A stretch of 64,000 nucleotides of DNA, taken from contig JAZBRS010000014.1 of NCBI GenBank assembly GCA_037176725.1, forward strand, positions 77,296,501 to 77,360,500. The letters run 5' to 3'. This document shows, in pieces, positions 33,856 through 45,830 of the stretch (positions are counted from its first letter, which is position 1; every line of letters begins with the position of its first letter). Source of the stretch: Posidonia oceanica. Taxonomy: Eukaryota; Streptophyta; Magnoliopsida; Alismatales; Posidoniaceae. The notes under the pieces were generated by a model that was not told where the DNA came from, made no database searches, and saw only the letters and a program-made list of their open reading frames with translations. The translations under genes were made by a program, and so were the position numbers.

Positions 33856-34748
33856 CCCCGCAACAGCTGCATAACATGTCTTCGCCATGGCCTTTCTCCA
33901 CCTAGGGGATCGATGTCATTGGCGCCGTCCACCCGGCCGCTTCAAATGGTCATCGTTACATTCTGGTAGCGATCGATTACTTTACCAAGTGGGTGGAAGC
34001 AGCCTCTTATAAGACAGTCACCGCTGTGGCGATAGAAAAGTTTATCAAGAACAATATCGTTGCCCGATATGGGGTCCCGCACTCAGTCATCTCTGATAAT
34101 GGCACAAACTTCATTGCCAAGAGGATCGAGGAATGCCTACAGAGTCTCAAGATAAAGCATCATCGATCCTCGCCCTATCGGCCACAGATGAACGGAGCGG
34201 TGGAGTCTGCAAACAAGAACATTATTAAAATCCTGAAGAAGATGGCAAAAACCCACAAGGAATGGCATGACAAGCTCCCATACGCGCTCTGGGCGTACAG
34301 GACATCAATCCGGACCTCGACAGGAGCCACCCCGTACTCTCTGGTATACGGCATGGAAGCGGTGTTACCTGTTGAAGTAGAGATCCCCTCTCTACGGATC
34401 CTACGAGAAGCTGACTTGGAAGAGGCAGAATGGGTCGAAGACCGCTGCATCCAACTAAATCTAATTGATGAGCACAGACTGCAAGCTATGCACAACGCTC
34501 ACTGCTACCAGAAGCGGATGGCCAGAGCATTCTTGAAGAAGGTCCAGCCCAGAAACTTTCAGCCAGGGGACCTTATTTTGCGCGCCATTCATTTGCCTGA
34601 CGGTCGAGGGAAATTCCGACCCAATTGGCGCGGCCCCTTTGTGGTCAAGCAGATCTTCTCGGGAGGCGCTGTAACTCTTGAGGATATGGACCGGGTCGAG
34701 CAGTTCGAGCCCGTCAACCTCTGCTATCTCAAGAAGTACTATCAGTAG
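33856..34748 (+). pseudogene. INT: Element B integrase remnant (core and C-terminus)
   Basis: Joined to the linker by a 2716-bp deletion relative to A, which also shifts the frame. The zinc finger is gone. The catalytic triad is kept: Asp 33912-33914, Asp 34095-34097, Glu 34203-34205. One stop, TAG 33903, stands where A has TGG. The C-terminus is complete to CYLKKYYQ and the stop at 34746-34748. Without RT and a start codon context it cannot act alone. Confidence 0.9.
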
Positions 34749-36158
34749 TCGAAAGCGGCCCCGTTGCAGATGCCCTTCTCCCACCTACGCACTTGCATTC
34801 TCACTTCTTGCTTTCTCGACCTACCTACATCTTCTATCTATCCTACTCTTGCATTCTCTCTTCTCAAATCATCATCGTCATCCCCTCAAATCATGCATCC
34901 CATCTTTTGGCCCGGTGATGAAAACCAGAAGTGCTTGCCTGCTCTGGAATGAGTCCACCCTACCTCACCCGGCACTACTTAGATGTCTTAGCTAGTGTGG
35001 GAGCCACCACCAATCAGGACAGGCGAACTATCTAAACTCGTAAGGACATACACCTCTAAGGGAGAAAAAATGTTAGGATGTGAGTCTGGAAAAAGTAAGA
35101 GTAGACACCTAGGCTTGGGCACGTCCAAGGAACAAAAGACGAAGACAGAAGCCAGCCCTAGAGATAGGGGTGTGCAGTCTAACCCTGCTCCTTCTACCCA
35201 TCACACAGCAGACCCAAAGCCCAGATCCATCACGACTCAAGCACCCTTCTTTTGCCACCAAAATGGGGATAACAAAAGCCTGAAAAAAAAAAAGAGAGAA
35301 ATCAAGCAAAAAAAGAGATAGAACAAAAACAAAAAAGGAGAAAAAGCAAAAAAAAAAAAAAAAAAAGCGAAAAAAAGAGAAAAGGGCAAGATGCAGCCCA
35401 AAAATACAGGCACCATCACCCCCCGCACCTCACTAGAGACCCAAGGGTGTTAAGTTTTAAAAAAAAAGGGGTCTGCCACTTCCCTCCAAAAGCAAAACAC
35501 TTACCTTCTCCCAAGTTAGGGGTGGAGAAAGACTGCATACCTATGAGGGAGAAATCAAAAAGAGAGCAGAAAGAGTAGGTGTAGGTCCCGAGAGTTCGGC
35601 AAGAAGCCTGTCCTCACCACGCCACCACCTGTACAAATGCCAACACCCGTTCCGGAGTGCCACCAGCGAGCCAAGAATCTAAGTAGGGCCCAGTGAGTCG
35701 GGGACCACTCCTTTTCCTTTGCAGCAGGCACCAAAGCACTTCGTATGCTGAGGGCACCCAAGCATACCAATCATTTCATAAGCATACCAACCTGCATCAT
35801 GCATACATGCATCTTCATCTATCCTTCCTTCCTTCTCAATCGTTCCGCTCTGCAACTCGCTTCGACCCTGAGACAGTACTTCTTGCCTAGAACGTGTTGA
35901 CACTGCTCGAGCTGCGCTGGTCCAGATCTCCTGCCAACCCTCGCCCCCGTATCCGCAAGACTGCTGCAATTTCCCTTTGCTTATCTTTGCTTAACTGCTA
36001 TATCCTGATATTGACTGCTAGATGCTATTAAGCTACATTATCAGCCTCAGATTCTGCTCTCTGTCAGAGATTATATACCTGTGTGATCTGACTGTTTGCA
36101 ATGGTAATAACAGGTACCTTCAAGATCTGCAGCTATCTGTACCCCTGCGATCTGCGCA
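34749..36158 (+). other. Element B non-coding block after integrase, with A-rich tract
   Basis: Equivalent to A 9740-11241. A-rich tract at 35280-35390, shorter than in A. No gene seen. A CAG-G site (TAATAACAG-GTACC, about 36106-36120) precedes the next ORF. Confidence 0.6.
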
Positions 36159-37361
36159 ATGGGCTTCCCCACTCTGTTGACTCCAGCACACTGCTCGGAG
36201 ACCTTGCAAGAATGGATCGGCGAGCTTACCCAAGAAGACTACGAAAAGCTGTGCCTGTGGGGCATCCCAACCAAGCTGCTGAAGGCTGCTGATGTGGAAG
36301 TAAGCCACCATCTTCTGTGTGCCGCCGCAAGATTCTGGAAACCGGTGCACCACGTCTTTCGCTTTGGCAGAACTGAGCTTACACCCACACTGGAAGAAGT
36401 GCGTCGGATCTGCGGCTTCTCCAAGATCATGGGGCCGCCTATCTTCATGAGGCGCGACAGATATCTCGCGGTCCTGAGCCAGCTGACTGGGCTCCCTACT
36501 CGAAGCTGCCAACAAAGGCTGATCTGCACCAGCGGACCTGAACCTATGCTCCGCCTAGTGCACTTTGATGATGTCATGAAGAAGCGCGTCGAACTTGGAG
36601 ATGAGCTGTGGCTCCGAGGATTTGTCATCCGTTTCCTAGGCGAGCTGATCTTTACTCATGGCCGACTGACAGTGGCCATCGATGTTGCAGAGATAGCACT
36701 TGCTGTGGTGACCCAGCACATAGACCTGGCACCAGTTGTTCTGGCGGAAACATACCGCGGGCTGGACCGCATCTCACATCGCTGCCGCCACTTCCACGGC
36801 TGTGGGGCACTTATACAAGTCTGGCTGGCTGCACATTTAGAAATGAACTTTCTGCGCCCCCAGGTGCATGCCTTCGAAGCCTACTGCGGCAGCGGCCGTG
36901 CCAAGACAGTCAAGAGCATCAAAGAAGAATACGAAAGGCTATCAGCACTGACTGATGACGCTGTGACCTGGCGTATCATCCCCTCTGAGGCCGAGCCATT
37001 CACTGTCTTTTTCAGCGCGCGTGACACGCGGCTGATCGTGCTACCAGGATTCACGACGGGTGTGGAATACCACCCCATCAGGGTTATGCGCCAATTTGGC
37101 TTCCAGCAGGGCGCCTTTGTTGACAGCACAGCGCCCGAACTCCTTCAAGCATACCCTCTCAGCACGACTGCCCCAACCAAGAAGCTGGCTGATCTGATGC
37201 AGCATGGGATGCGGTCAACAGACATTGCAGCTGCGGGAGGTGTAGGATGCACCCCTGAGTATGAGACTGAGGTCCGAGAGGTCTGGCCCATCAATGAAAT
37301 TCCACCAGGCGGCCCCTTATTCCCCGACTCCAGGCAGCCAAAGAAGGCCCGAACCGGCTAG
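36159..37361 (+). CDS. Element B downstream ORF, 400 residues, plant-mobile-domain/DUF7745-like protein
   Basis: ATG 36159 to TAG 37359-37361, 400 codons, the same length as the A copy with substitutions only and no gap. Conserved motifs are in the same places: LRLWGIPTK-like segment (CLWGIPTKLLKAADVEVS), FWKPVHHVFRF with LTPTLEEVRRICGF, GELIFTHGRL, VVLAETYRGLDRISHRC, and GVEYHPIRVMRQFGFQQGAF near residue 310. Family assignment rests on recognising the layout from memory, not a search. It is the only intact protein-sized ORF in B and sits just after pol, the place where env-like or other extra ORFs occur in plant gypsy elements. Confidence 0.75.
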   Translation: MGFPTLLTPAHCSETLQEWIGELTQEDYEKLCLWGIPTKLLKAADVEVSHHLLCAAARFWKPVHHVFRFGRTELTPTLEEVRRICGFSKIMGPPIFMRRDRYLAVLSQLTGLPTRSCQQRLICTSGPEPMLRLVHFDDVMKKRVELGDELWLRGFVIRFLGELIFTHGRLTVAIDVAEIALAVVTQHIDLAPVVLAETYRGLDRISHRCRHFHGCGALIQVWLAAHLEMNFLRPQVHAFEAYCGSGRAKTVKSIKEEYERLSALTDDAVTWRIIPSEAEPFTVFFSARDTRLIVLPGFTTGVEYHPIRVMRQFGFQQGAFVDSTAPELLQAYPLSTTAPTKKLADLMQHGMRSTDIAAAGGVGCTPEYETEVREVWPINEIPPGGPLFPDSRQPKKARTG

Positions 37362-37904
37362 GCACTTGTGCAAACATCATGGGGTCTTCTTTCAAGATAT
37401 GCTGTATATTTTTGGCCTGCCACAGGCATGTACTCATCAAGTTCTTTCAATGAAAAACTGTTTCTGCTGTCTGCTTGCACTTCAACACTGCTTATTGCAT
37501 TGCCTTATCATTGCCAGCATCATCTTGGGCCCTCTGGCTAGACTTGCAGCCAACACAACGCAGGAAAGTCCTCAGCACCCACTCCGGAGTCCAGAATCTC
37601 TGCAGACCTGCGCCGGCAAGCCACGCCATCCGGCGTCCCCAGCTGAGTCATCACCAGCGGGCTGGCACCCTCAACTGCTCGGCGATAGGTCCGTCAACCT
37701 ATCATCTTCTGCGGGTTGGTACCCCAAACTACTCGTCTGACAAACACGTCAGTTTTGTCTTCACCTTCTGCTTTTGATGCCAAGGACGCGCTGGCCAACC
37801 CCTGGTGTCATCCCGACACCAGGGGCATCTTTTGATCGCCCCTTGGTATCATCCTCCCCCTCTTTCCCCCATGATATTCCTGGTATCATGGAATGCTTCG
37901 CTCT
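37362..37904 (+). other. Element B spacer with collapsed 83-bp repeat and 11-bp hairpin
   Basis: Carries little more than one 83-bp-type unit (about 37660-37740) whose dyad is intact (GATAGG 37684-37689, CCTATC 37698-37703). The hairpin CCCCTGGTGTC/GACACCAGGGG is at 37799-37825. No gene seen. Confidence 0.75.
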
Positions 37905-38898
37905 CGCGAAACCTCTTTGCCGGCCGTAAGTCCGATATCTTATCATCTCTCATCATTATCTCATCCCCTCTTTGCCGGCCGATAAGTCCGATATCTTATC
38001 ACCTTTTCTTATCAATCAATCTCATCATTATCTCATCCCCTCTTTGCCTTTGCCGGCCGATAAGTCCGATATCTTATCACCTTTTCTTATCAATCAATCT
38101 CATCATTATCTCATCCCCTCTTTGCCGGTCGATAAGTCCGATATCTTATCATCTCTCATCATTATCTCATCCCCTCTTTGCCGGCCGATAAGTCCGATAT
38201 CTTATCATCCTTTTCTTATCAATCAATCTCATCATTATCTCATCCCCTCTTTGCCGGCCGATAAGTCCGATATCTTATCACCTTTTCTTATCAATCAATC
38301 TCATCATTATCTCATCCCCTCTTTGCCGGCTGATAAGTCCGATATCTTATCACCTTTTCTTATCAATCAATCTCATCATTATCTCATTCCCTCTTTGCCG
38401 GCCGATAAGTCCGATATCTTATCAATCTCATCATTATCTCATCCCCTCTTTGCCGGCCGATAAGTCCGATATCTTATCACCTTTTCTTATCAATCAATCT
38501 CATCATTATCTCATCCCCTCTTTGCCGGCCGATAAGTCCGATATCTTATCACCTTTTCTTATCAATCAATCTCATCATTATCTCATCCCCTCTTTGCCGA
38601 CCGATAAGTCCGATATCTTATCACCTTCTCTTATCAATCATCAATCAATCTCATCATTATCTCATCCCCTCTTTGCCGGCCGATAAGTCCGATATCTTAT
38701 CACCTTTTCTTATCAATCAATCTCATCATTATCTCATCCCCTCTTTGCCGGCCGATAAGTCCGATATCTTATCACCTTTTCTTATCAATCAATCTCATCA
38801 TTATCTCATCCCCTCTTTGCCGGTCGATAAGTCCGATATCTTATCATCTCTCATCATTATCTCATCCCCTCTTTGCCGACCGATAAGTCCAATATCTT

Positions 38899-38930
<32 letters not shown>
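37905..38930 (+). repeat. About 72-bp tandem array with GATAAGTCCGATATCTTATC core (about 15 copies)
   Basis: Units such as 37981-38052 hold the 20-base dyad GATAAGTCCGATATCTTATC followed by a TTATCAATCAATCTCATCATTATC-type linker and a CCCCTCTTTGCCGG end. Period is mostly 71-73 bp, with shorter units near 38131-38185, 38405-38459 and 38826-38880. A has one copy of this unit (13640-13670). A stop-free SDILSPFLINQSHHYLIPSLP-like reading arises from the repeat and is not a gene. Confidence 0.95.
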
Positions 38931-39925
38931 CTGCTCTTTCCGGTTGATAGGACCGTAAACTATCATCTTGGGCTGATCCCCGATCTGGCCCGCAGTTGTG
39001 TTATACGGCTGACATCCAGTAACTGTCCCTCGTAATTACACTTTCCAGTTAATAGGACTGTAAACTATCGTTCTAGTTGATAGGACTGTAAACTATCATT
39101 CTCTGGCTGATGATCCAAAACTCATCCTTGGCTGATATCCGAAACTATCACTTGCAATTACGTTATACGGCTGACATCCAGTAACTGTCCCTTGCAATTG
39201 CAGCTTCCAGTTGATAGGACTGTAAACTATCGCTCCAGTTGATAGGACTGTAAACTATCATTCCAGTTGATAGGACTGTAAACTATCATTCCTTGGCTGA
39301 TATCCGAAACTATCACTTGCAATTGCATTATACGGCTGATAACCAGTAACTATCCCTCATGATTGCGCGTTCCAGTTGATAGGACTATAAACTATCGTTC
39401 CAGTTGATAGGTCTGTAAACTATCGCTCCAGTTGATAGGTCTGTAAACTATCGTTCCAGTTGATAGGACTGTAAACTATCACTCGCAATCATGTTATACG
39501 GCTGATATCCAGTAACTAACCCTCGCAAATGCCCTTTCCAGTTGATAGGACTGTAAACTATCGCTCCAGTTGATAGGACTGTAAACTATCGTTCCAGTTG
39601 ATAGGACTGTAAACTATCATTCTCTGGCATTTGCGTTATACGGCTGATACCCAGTAACTATCCCTCATGGTTTGTGCTTTCCAGTTGATAGGACTGTAAA
39701 CTATCGCCTCCAGTTGATAGGTCTGTAAACTATCGTTCCAGTTGATAGGACAGTAAACTATCCCGCACAACCATGTTATACGGCTGATATCCAGTAACTA
39801 TCACTCACAACTGCCTCCGGTTGATAAGACCGTAAACTATCGTTCCAGTTGATAGGTCTGTAAACTATCGTTCCAGTTGATAGGACTGTAAACTATCACT
39901 CCCGGTTGATAGGACCGTAAACTAT
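38931..39925 (+). repeat. Short-dyad repeats of element B (GTTGATAGG-ACTGTAAA-CTATC family)
   Basis: Same families as A 14371-15262 but in a different order and copy number, with TTATACGGCTGAYATCCAGTAACTRTC units at intervals. Arms GACA/TGTC and GATA/TATC alternate in the latter units. Confidence 0.93.
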
Positions 39926-40488
39926 CCGGCCGATAAGCCCGACACCTTATCACCTTTTTGGCGTGGCCTTGTCCCAGGAAGGCAAAGTCCCGCTTCCCCT
40001 TGCGACAGGAGAGTTGGCCCCTCTCCGCTCGCACCCCTCTTTTTCTGCTAGCTTGCTCCCCGGGCGGGGACAAGCTACACCTTTTATTTCTTGCCTTGTC
40101 GCGCAAGTCTGGCCTTCCCGCCAAATCCTTGCGCCACATCGCGCCATTCTTCTAGCATTTCTCTTGCATCATCTCTGCGCCTTCTCAGCTAGCATTGCAT
40201 ACTAATTTAGCATCATCAGCATCACTTGCACTGCATCAGCATTCTAGTTGCACTAACTTTTGTACTAGCGTCTGCATTGCATTTGCATTAGCATACATTG
40301 CATACTCTGCACATCATCCATCTGCACCTGCATTTTGCATTGCGGCAACGGGCTATGATTTTCGGTGCATCCGCCGAATAAGTAGCTCACGCCCATAGCA
40401 AACCTCTGCTCCCGCCGGTCAGATGGGGTGTCTTGTCAACCCTGAGCAGCGGCCTCGCTCCGCTTGACCTTGCTCAGGGAGGGGCATC
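39926..40488 (+). other. Element B conserved 3' terminal block and PPT
   Basis: Matches A 15263-15831. Inverted-repeat arm AGATGGGGTGTC is at 40421-40432, with its partner at 40493-40504 in LTR3. PPT AGGGAGGGG is at 40476-40484 and CATC directly before the LTR. Confidence 0.85.
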
Positions 40489-42406
40489 TGTTGACACCCC
40501 ATCTTGACAGGCTCGGATCATTTGGGACCTTCTGGTGATTGTTGGATCTAAACCTTGGTCAAAACAACCCCCAACCCTCTTCATCTCACCCTTCAAAACA
40601 AGCCTAACTTGACCTAAGCCTACACCCTTTTCCCAAGCCCAAAACTTGCCCAAAAACCATAGGAAAACCCATCAACCCCTGCTTAGCAAACCTACCCAAT
40701 CACTTAACAAACTTTCAGCCCAAAACCATTCCCAAAAACCCTAGAAAACTTAGGTGAAACCACCCTTTTTCTACACCTTAAAACCCTTCCAAAACTTGCT
40801 CAAAACCAGACCAAAGCCCTAGAACAAACACTAGAAATCCTAGGCTACACACTCCCCAATTTTCACCCCATTTCAAAACCTTTAAGCCTTCCTTTTACCT
40901 AAATTATCCTTTTCTCTCTCTTGGATTATTCTTTTCTCTCTCCTCTCTCTCTCCTGATTATCCTCCCTCTTTTCATCCCCTTCTCTCTCTTTTTCTTGCC
41001 TGGCTGTGGGCCCCCTTTGTGCTTCTATCTCTTCTCTATCTTATTTCTATTTTTACCTTATTTTTAGCATTTTCCCTGACTTTTAAAAAATTGTTTTCCC
41101 CAACTCATCTCTTTCCCCTTTATTCCTCCTTTTTCCCTTTTCTTCTTCCTTCTCTTGTCCTTTTTCCTTCTTTTACTAAAATCTATAAAAAACCCTTCAA
41201 AATCCCTAAAACTTTAAAACAAAAGGGAAACAAACCAGAACCCTAAGAAAAATAATTAAAAATACTAAACAAACAATTAAAAACCTAAACCCAACTAAAA
41301 TTAGCTAAAATAGAAAATCAAGGAGTGTAACCTAAAAAATACAAAATAACCAAAAGAAAATGCTGTAAAATCAAGGAAAAAACTAAAATATAATCAAAAC
41401 CAACCAAAAGTGAAAACCCTATCAAAATAATCTAAGAACAAACCCTAAGAAGAAGTAAAATAATTAAAAAACACTAAGACAAATAATTAATGAAAAAGCT
41501 TGACTTAACAAACCTAAGAAGGACAACTTAAGAACTTAATTAAAAAGAAAATGAGAAGCAAATTAAAAAGATTTAAAAACACTTAACCCATCAAGAAGAA
41601 ACTTAACTAAAAAACATCAAGAAAACTTAACAAATAAAAAATCAAAAGTATAATTTAAAGAAGACTTAAGAAGAATCCTAAAAAGACTAAAATCAAAAGA
41701 CAAAACTCACTCTAATTAATCCAAAAATAAATCTTAAAAAATCCCAATTAAAATCCCAGATACTTAACAAGAAAAACACAATGGAAAAATAATTTAAAAG
41801 GCTTAACAAACACTTAATCAAAATGGAAAACAAATTAAAAACAAAGAAAACCCTTAAAACCCTAATCAAACCCAAAACCCCTCTAAAATCAGAATTAATC
41901 AACTAAAAACAGCCATTAAAAATTTAATCAAGATCCTGACTCACAACATGATCATTCTAATATTTTTACTTATTTTTATTTTATTTTTACCTAATTTATT
42001 TCTCCTCTTTTTCTCCTCTCCTTCTCCCTTTCTTCCTATTCTTTTCCTTTTTTCTACTGGGCCCAATCCAGCCCGTCCACCCCTTCCTTCTTTCTTTTTT
42101 CTTTTTTATTTTCTGGTTCGTGGCCCGGCCCGCTGCCCTCCTTCTTCCTCTTCCTTCTTCTTCCTCAGCTTCTTCCTTCTCCTCCCGCGAAGCTGCACAG
42201 CACTCCCTCTCCTTTTTTTTAAAATTCAAGCTCTCCCTCTCCATCAGATCAGCACCAGTTCGCCTCGGCCTCCTCTTCTCTCAGCACCTTTTCCGGGAGG
42301 CATTAACTGCCTGTCGACTCGCCGGCCTCCTCTCAACTCCAGCTCCAGTGTTCGGCGCTGACAGGATTTGAAAATCCTCTACGCGCCCAGCTCCGCTGAA
42401 GCCTTC

Positions 42407-42417
42407 TGATAAAGCCT
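42407..42417 (+). promoter_or_regulatory. Candidate TATA box of LTR3
   Basis: CTGATAAAGCC, followed by GAGAGAGAGAG about 40 bases later. Same relative place as in LTR1. Confidence 0.55.
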
Positions 42418-44942
42418 CAGCATTCGACCTCCTTCAATGCCCTTTTGCCATCCGAGAGAGAGAGCTGAAGTCCAGAGAGAATTCCCAAGCAAACTTCTCC
42501 TTCTTCTCCCTCTGATTTTCAGCAACACTTCCCTTTCTTTTTCTCCCTGAAACCAAGCCCTTTCCAGGATCCAATTCTCTTCCATTTCATCCCCCAAATC
42601 CACTCAGAGTCCCAGCATCCCTCCTCCATCATTTCCCAGCCTTTCCACCCCTGTAAACACTCCCATTCACTCGAATTTCCACCGCAGAAGCCAACTGCAA
42701 CCCATCACTTCTCATTTCAGAATTGCCTTCACCACAGACCTCCTTTTCGTCCCAAAACTTTCCCAGTCACTCGCTTGAACTCCACCTCTCCAAGCCATCC
42801 GACCTTCACCCTTCTCCCCCCTCACAGCCCGAACCTTCCACCACAAACAGTTACCTCCCTCTCTGACCAGAAAGTCGACCGGCTTGCAATCTCCACCCAC
42901 AGCCTCCCAAAACCCAAGTCAATCACCCAGAATCGTTCACCAGACCTCCAGCAGTCTTCCAGAAGACCCCATCCGGCCTGAGGAGCAGCGGACAGTCCCC
43001 CCGATCTCCGGTTGCCTCTGTGAACCCACGATCAGCCGGATCTTCCTCCGGTCTTCGCAGCAGCCGTCCAACCATCCAGGAAGCTCCGGAGGGTCGCTCT
43101 AAGGCGATCCCAATCCTCGCGAGCAGCAGACGGCACCCGCAACGACCGGACGAGCTCCACCGGCGACCTCTGAAACCACCTGCGTCGGGAGGACATCCCA
43201 GCCACGGAAACAGGTAAACTCTTGTTCCTTTAGTATAATCTCATTCTCCTCTTGCTTTTCCCCCCCTTAGAGTAGGTCTTCCTTCGCTCCTGCGCCGAAT
43301 CAGCTCCGGCCAGAGTCGTCTTCTCCGGCGAGACTCTCCGCATGTCCCTCCGCTCCGGTCAGCAGAACGGCCTTCCAGCAGCACCCTCCGGTCCACACGA
43401 GCCTCAGGAGTACGCTCCGGTCTTCAGATCGCCGCGTCGTCGCGCCGATCGCCCGGAATGCGTTTCTGAAGCTCTGCAGACCTCTGGTGGCTTCTCCGGC
43501 TCGCTCCAGCCCGCATCAAGCCCCGCCGAGCATCGTCCGACCTCCGTCAGGACCTGGAGATGCCTCCCCGCCGGTCTGCGCTGCTCCAACACCCCCGTGC
43601 CGGCGTTCATGGACGCTGGCAGCTTGCTGCTACAGTGTCCATGGCCGTCGGCCATAGCACTGTTCATTTATTTTTCAGTTATCTAAGTTTTTCGTTAAAT
43701 ATTGCATTTCTGGTCTGAGTTTTTATTATTTTGCATTCTAGTCCTTTATTTGACTTAATCTGCTGATTTTTGAACTGAAACCATGTCAAATTGCATGAAA
43801 TGTTTGTAGTTTTCTTTATTTGCATGGTGATCCATTTACTGTGTTTTCCTTCGTTAATAAGTTAGACTTTGGCCCCTCCTGCTTTTGATTTTTGCACTTA
43901 AGTCCTGCAATAGTTTAATTAGATTTAATGCATGAATTTTGCCATATAAAATTGCATTCCAGGTCCCTTTTGTTTGCTGTATTTTTCTTCTGGTCCTCTG
44001 TCCTGTAGAACTTAGGTTTTATTTTTTATTTTTACTTGTTGCATTGCATTTATCCCCCTCTGTTTTCTGATTTTTGCATGTAGGCCCTTTCTAATGCACA
44101 GTAGTCTTTTAAATGCATATTTAGCTTATTAAATTGCATTTTTAACCTTGCATATTTTAAAAATTGCATGTCAGTCCTCTGTCTGCCCCTTTAATGCATA
44201 TTTTGCTTCAAAAATTGCATTTTTGACCTTGCATGATTTGAAAATTGCACATAGGTCCTCAACATGCTTATAAAAATCATTTAAATGCATATTTTGCTTC
44301 AAAAATTGCATTCTAGCCCCGCATGTTTGAAAAATTGCATGTAGGTCCCCCATTTGCATTCCCAGACTACTTAGGACCCTGTTTTTTCTAGAAAAATTGC
44401 ATTTTAGACCCTAATGATTTTAAAATTGCATTTCAACTTGCCACATGTTTTCAAAACTTGTCCTGACACATACCCATTTTGAAAAATTGCATTTTAAACC
44501 TTGACCTTTGCAAAATTGCATCCAGACCCTCCTTTTCTCAAAATCCTTGCATGAAAGCCCCAAACTTTTCAAAGCTTTTGCATTTAGACCCCCATCTTTT
44601 CAAAAATTGCATTTGAACCCCCAATTTTCTGAAAAATCCCTCCTGAGTCTTTTCTTGCTTCCTGCATGCATTTGCACTCATGTAGTCTTGCATTTGGCAT
44701 CCTCTGCACACACTCAAGTACCATTATCTCCCATTCACGAGGGAGGACCTGTTTGCACACTCCTAGGACCTCCTGAACACTTAGATCTGTTCTTCTCCCC
44801 TGTTCTGGCCCCTCTGCCTTGAAGCTGCGATATCTTCCAATCCGGCCGTTGGATCTTCTCAAACAAGCTACCCAGACGACCCCGGCGGAGCGCTCTTCAG
44901 CATGGAGCAAGCAGATTTCAGATCAGGCTTCAGATTTCCCAG

Positions 44943-45268
44943 GTATGTCTCCCTGAACCCCTGCACAGCATTCATTTGCACATCATTTGCATTGCATGCA
45001 TCGTTTTCGCTTTTTGCTTCTTCGAGCATGTAGAATAGGACTTCCTCCTCTTATCCATCAACTCCGTTCCTCGTTTCGCGTATTCCCAAGTGTTTTGTGT
45101 TTTGTTTCCCCTAGATTCACCACTTATTGCGACTTTCTTCCACCTTTTCCACGATCCGATCGCACCGCGAGCTTTGGGCAGCGTGCGAGACACATCGTGG
45201 AGCGGTTTAGTGGAAAACAGTCACAAAGCAGTGGTAATCCCTCCACTTGCTTGTTCTCCCCAGTGTAG
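44943..45268 (+). other. Candidate intron in LTR3 leader (326 bp)
   Basis: CCCAG-GTATGT on the left and CAGTGTAG-GT on the right. Confidence 0.45.
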
Positions 45269-45404
45269 GTCTTCACACCTACTCTGCGTGGCCCTTAAAC
45301 AGTGCCTGTCCTCACACACGCACTGTTTACTTCTTCTTTCGCTTCCCTTGATCTTTTTTCCTTGCATTTGCGTCTGCATGGTTTTGCCGAGGTTTTATTC
45401 CATC

Positions 45405-45830
45405 TTTTGGCACCGTTTTCGCGTGCCCACTTTGCTTTTGGCACCGTTTTGTGTGCCCGCTCTGTCTTTGGCACCGTTTTGCGTGCCCGCTCTGTTTTTT
45501 TTGGCACTGTTTTGCATGCCCACTTCGTTTTTGGCGCTATTTTGCGCACTTGCCCTGCTTTTGGCACCGTTTTGCGTGCCCGTCTTGTTTTCTTGCACCG
45601 TTTTGCATGCCCGTCTTGTTTTCTTGCACCGTTTTGCGTGCTCGCTTTGCTTTTGGCACCGTTTCGCTTGCCCGCTTTGTTTTTGGCACCGTTTTGCGTG
45701 CCCGTTTTGTCTTTGGCACCGTTTTGCGTGCCCGCTTCGCTTCTGGCACTGTTTTGTGTGCCTGCCTTGTTTTCTTGCACCGTTTTGCGTGCCGCTCTCG
45801 TTTCTTGCGTTGTTTCGCGTGTTTTGCGCC
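45405..45830 (+). repeat. Expanded short tandem array in LTR3 (about 13 units)
   Basis: Units of about 28-33 bp with core GCACCGTTTTGCGTGCCCG. Most expanded version in the window; flanking sequence is the same as in the other LTRs. Confidence 0.9.

Noticed and set aside
37805..39035. Repetitive protein-like reading (SDILSPFLINQSHHY...)
   Set aside because: Arises only from about 72-bp units being in one frame; broken by units of other lengths, with no counterpart in A.
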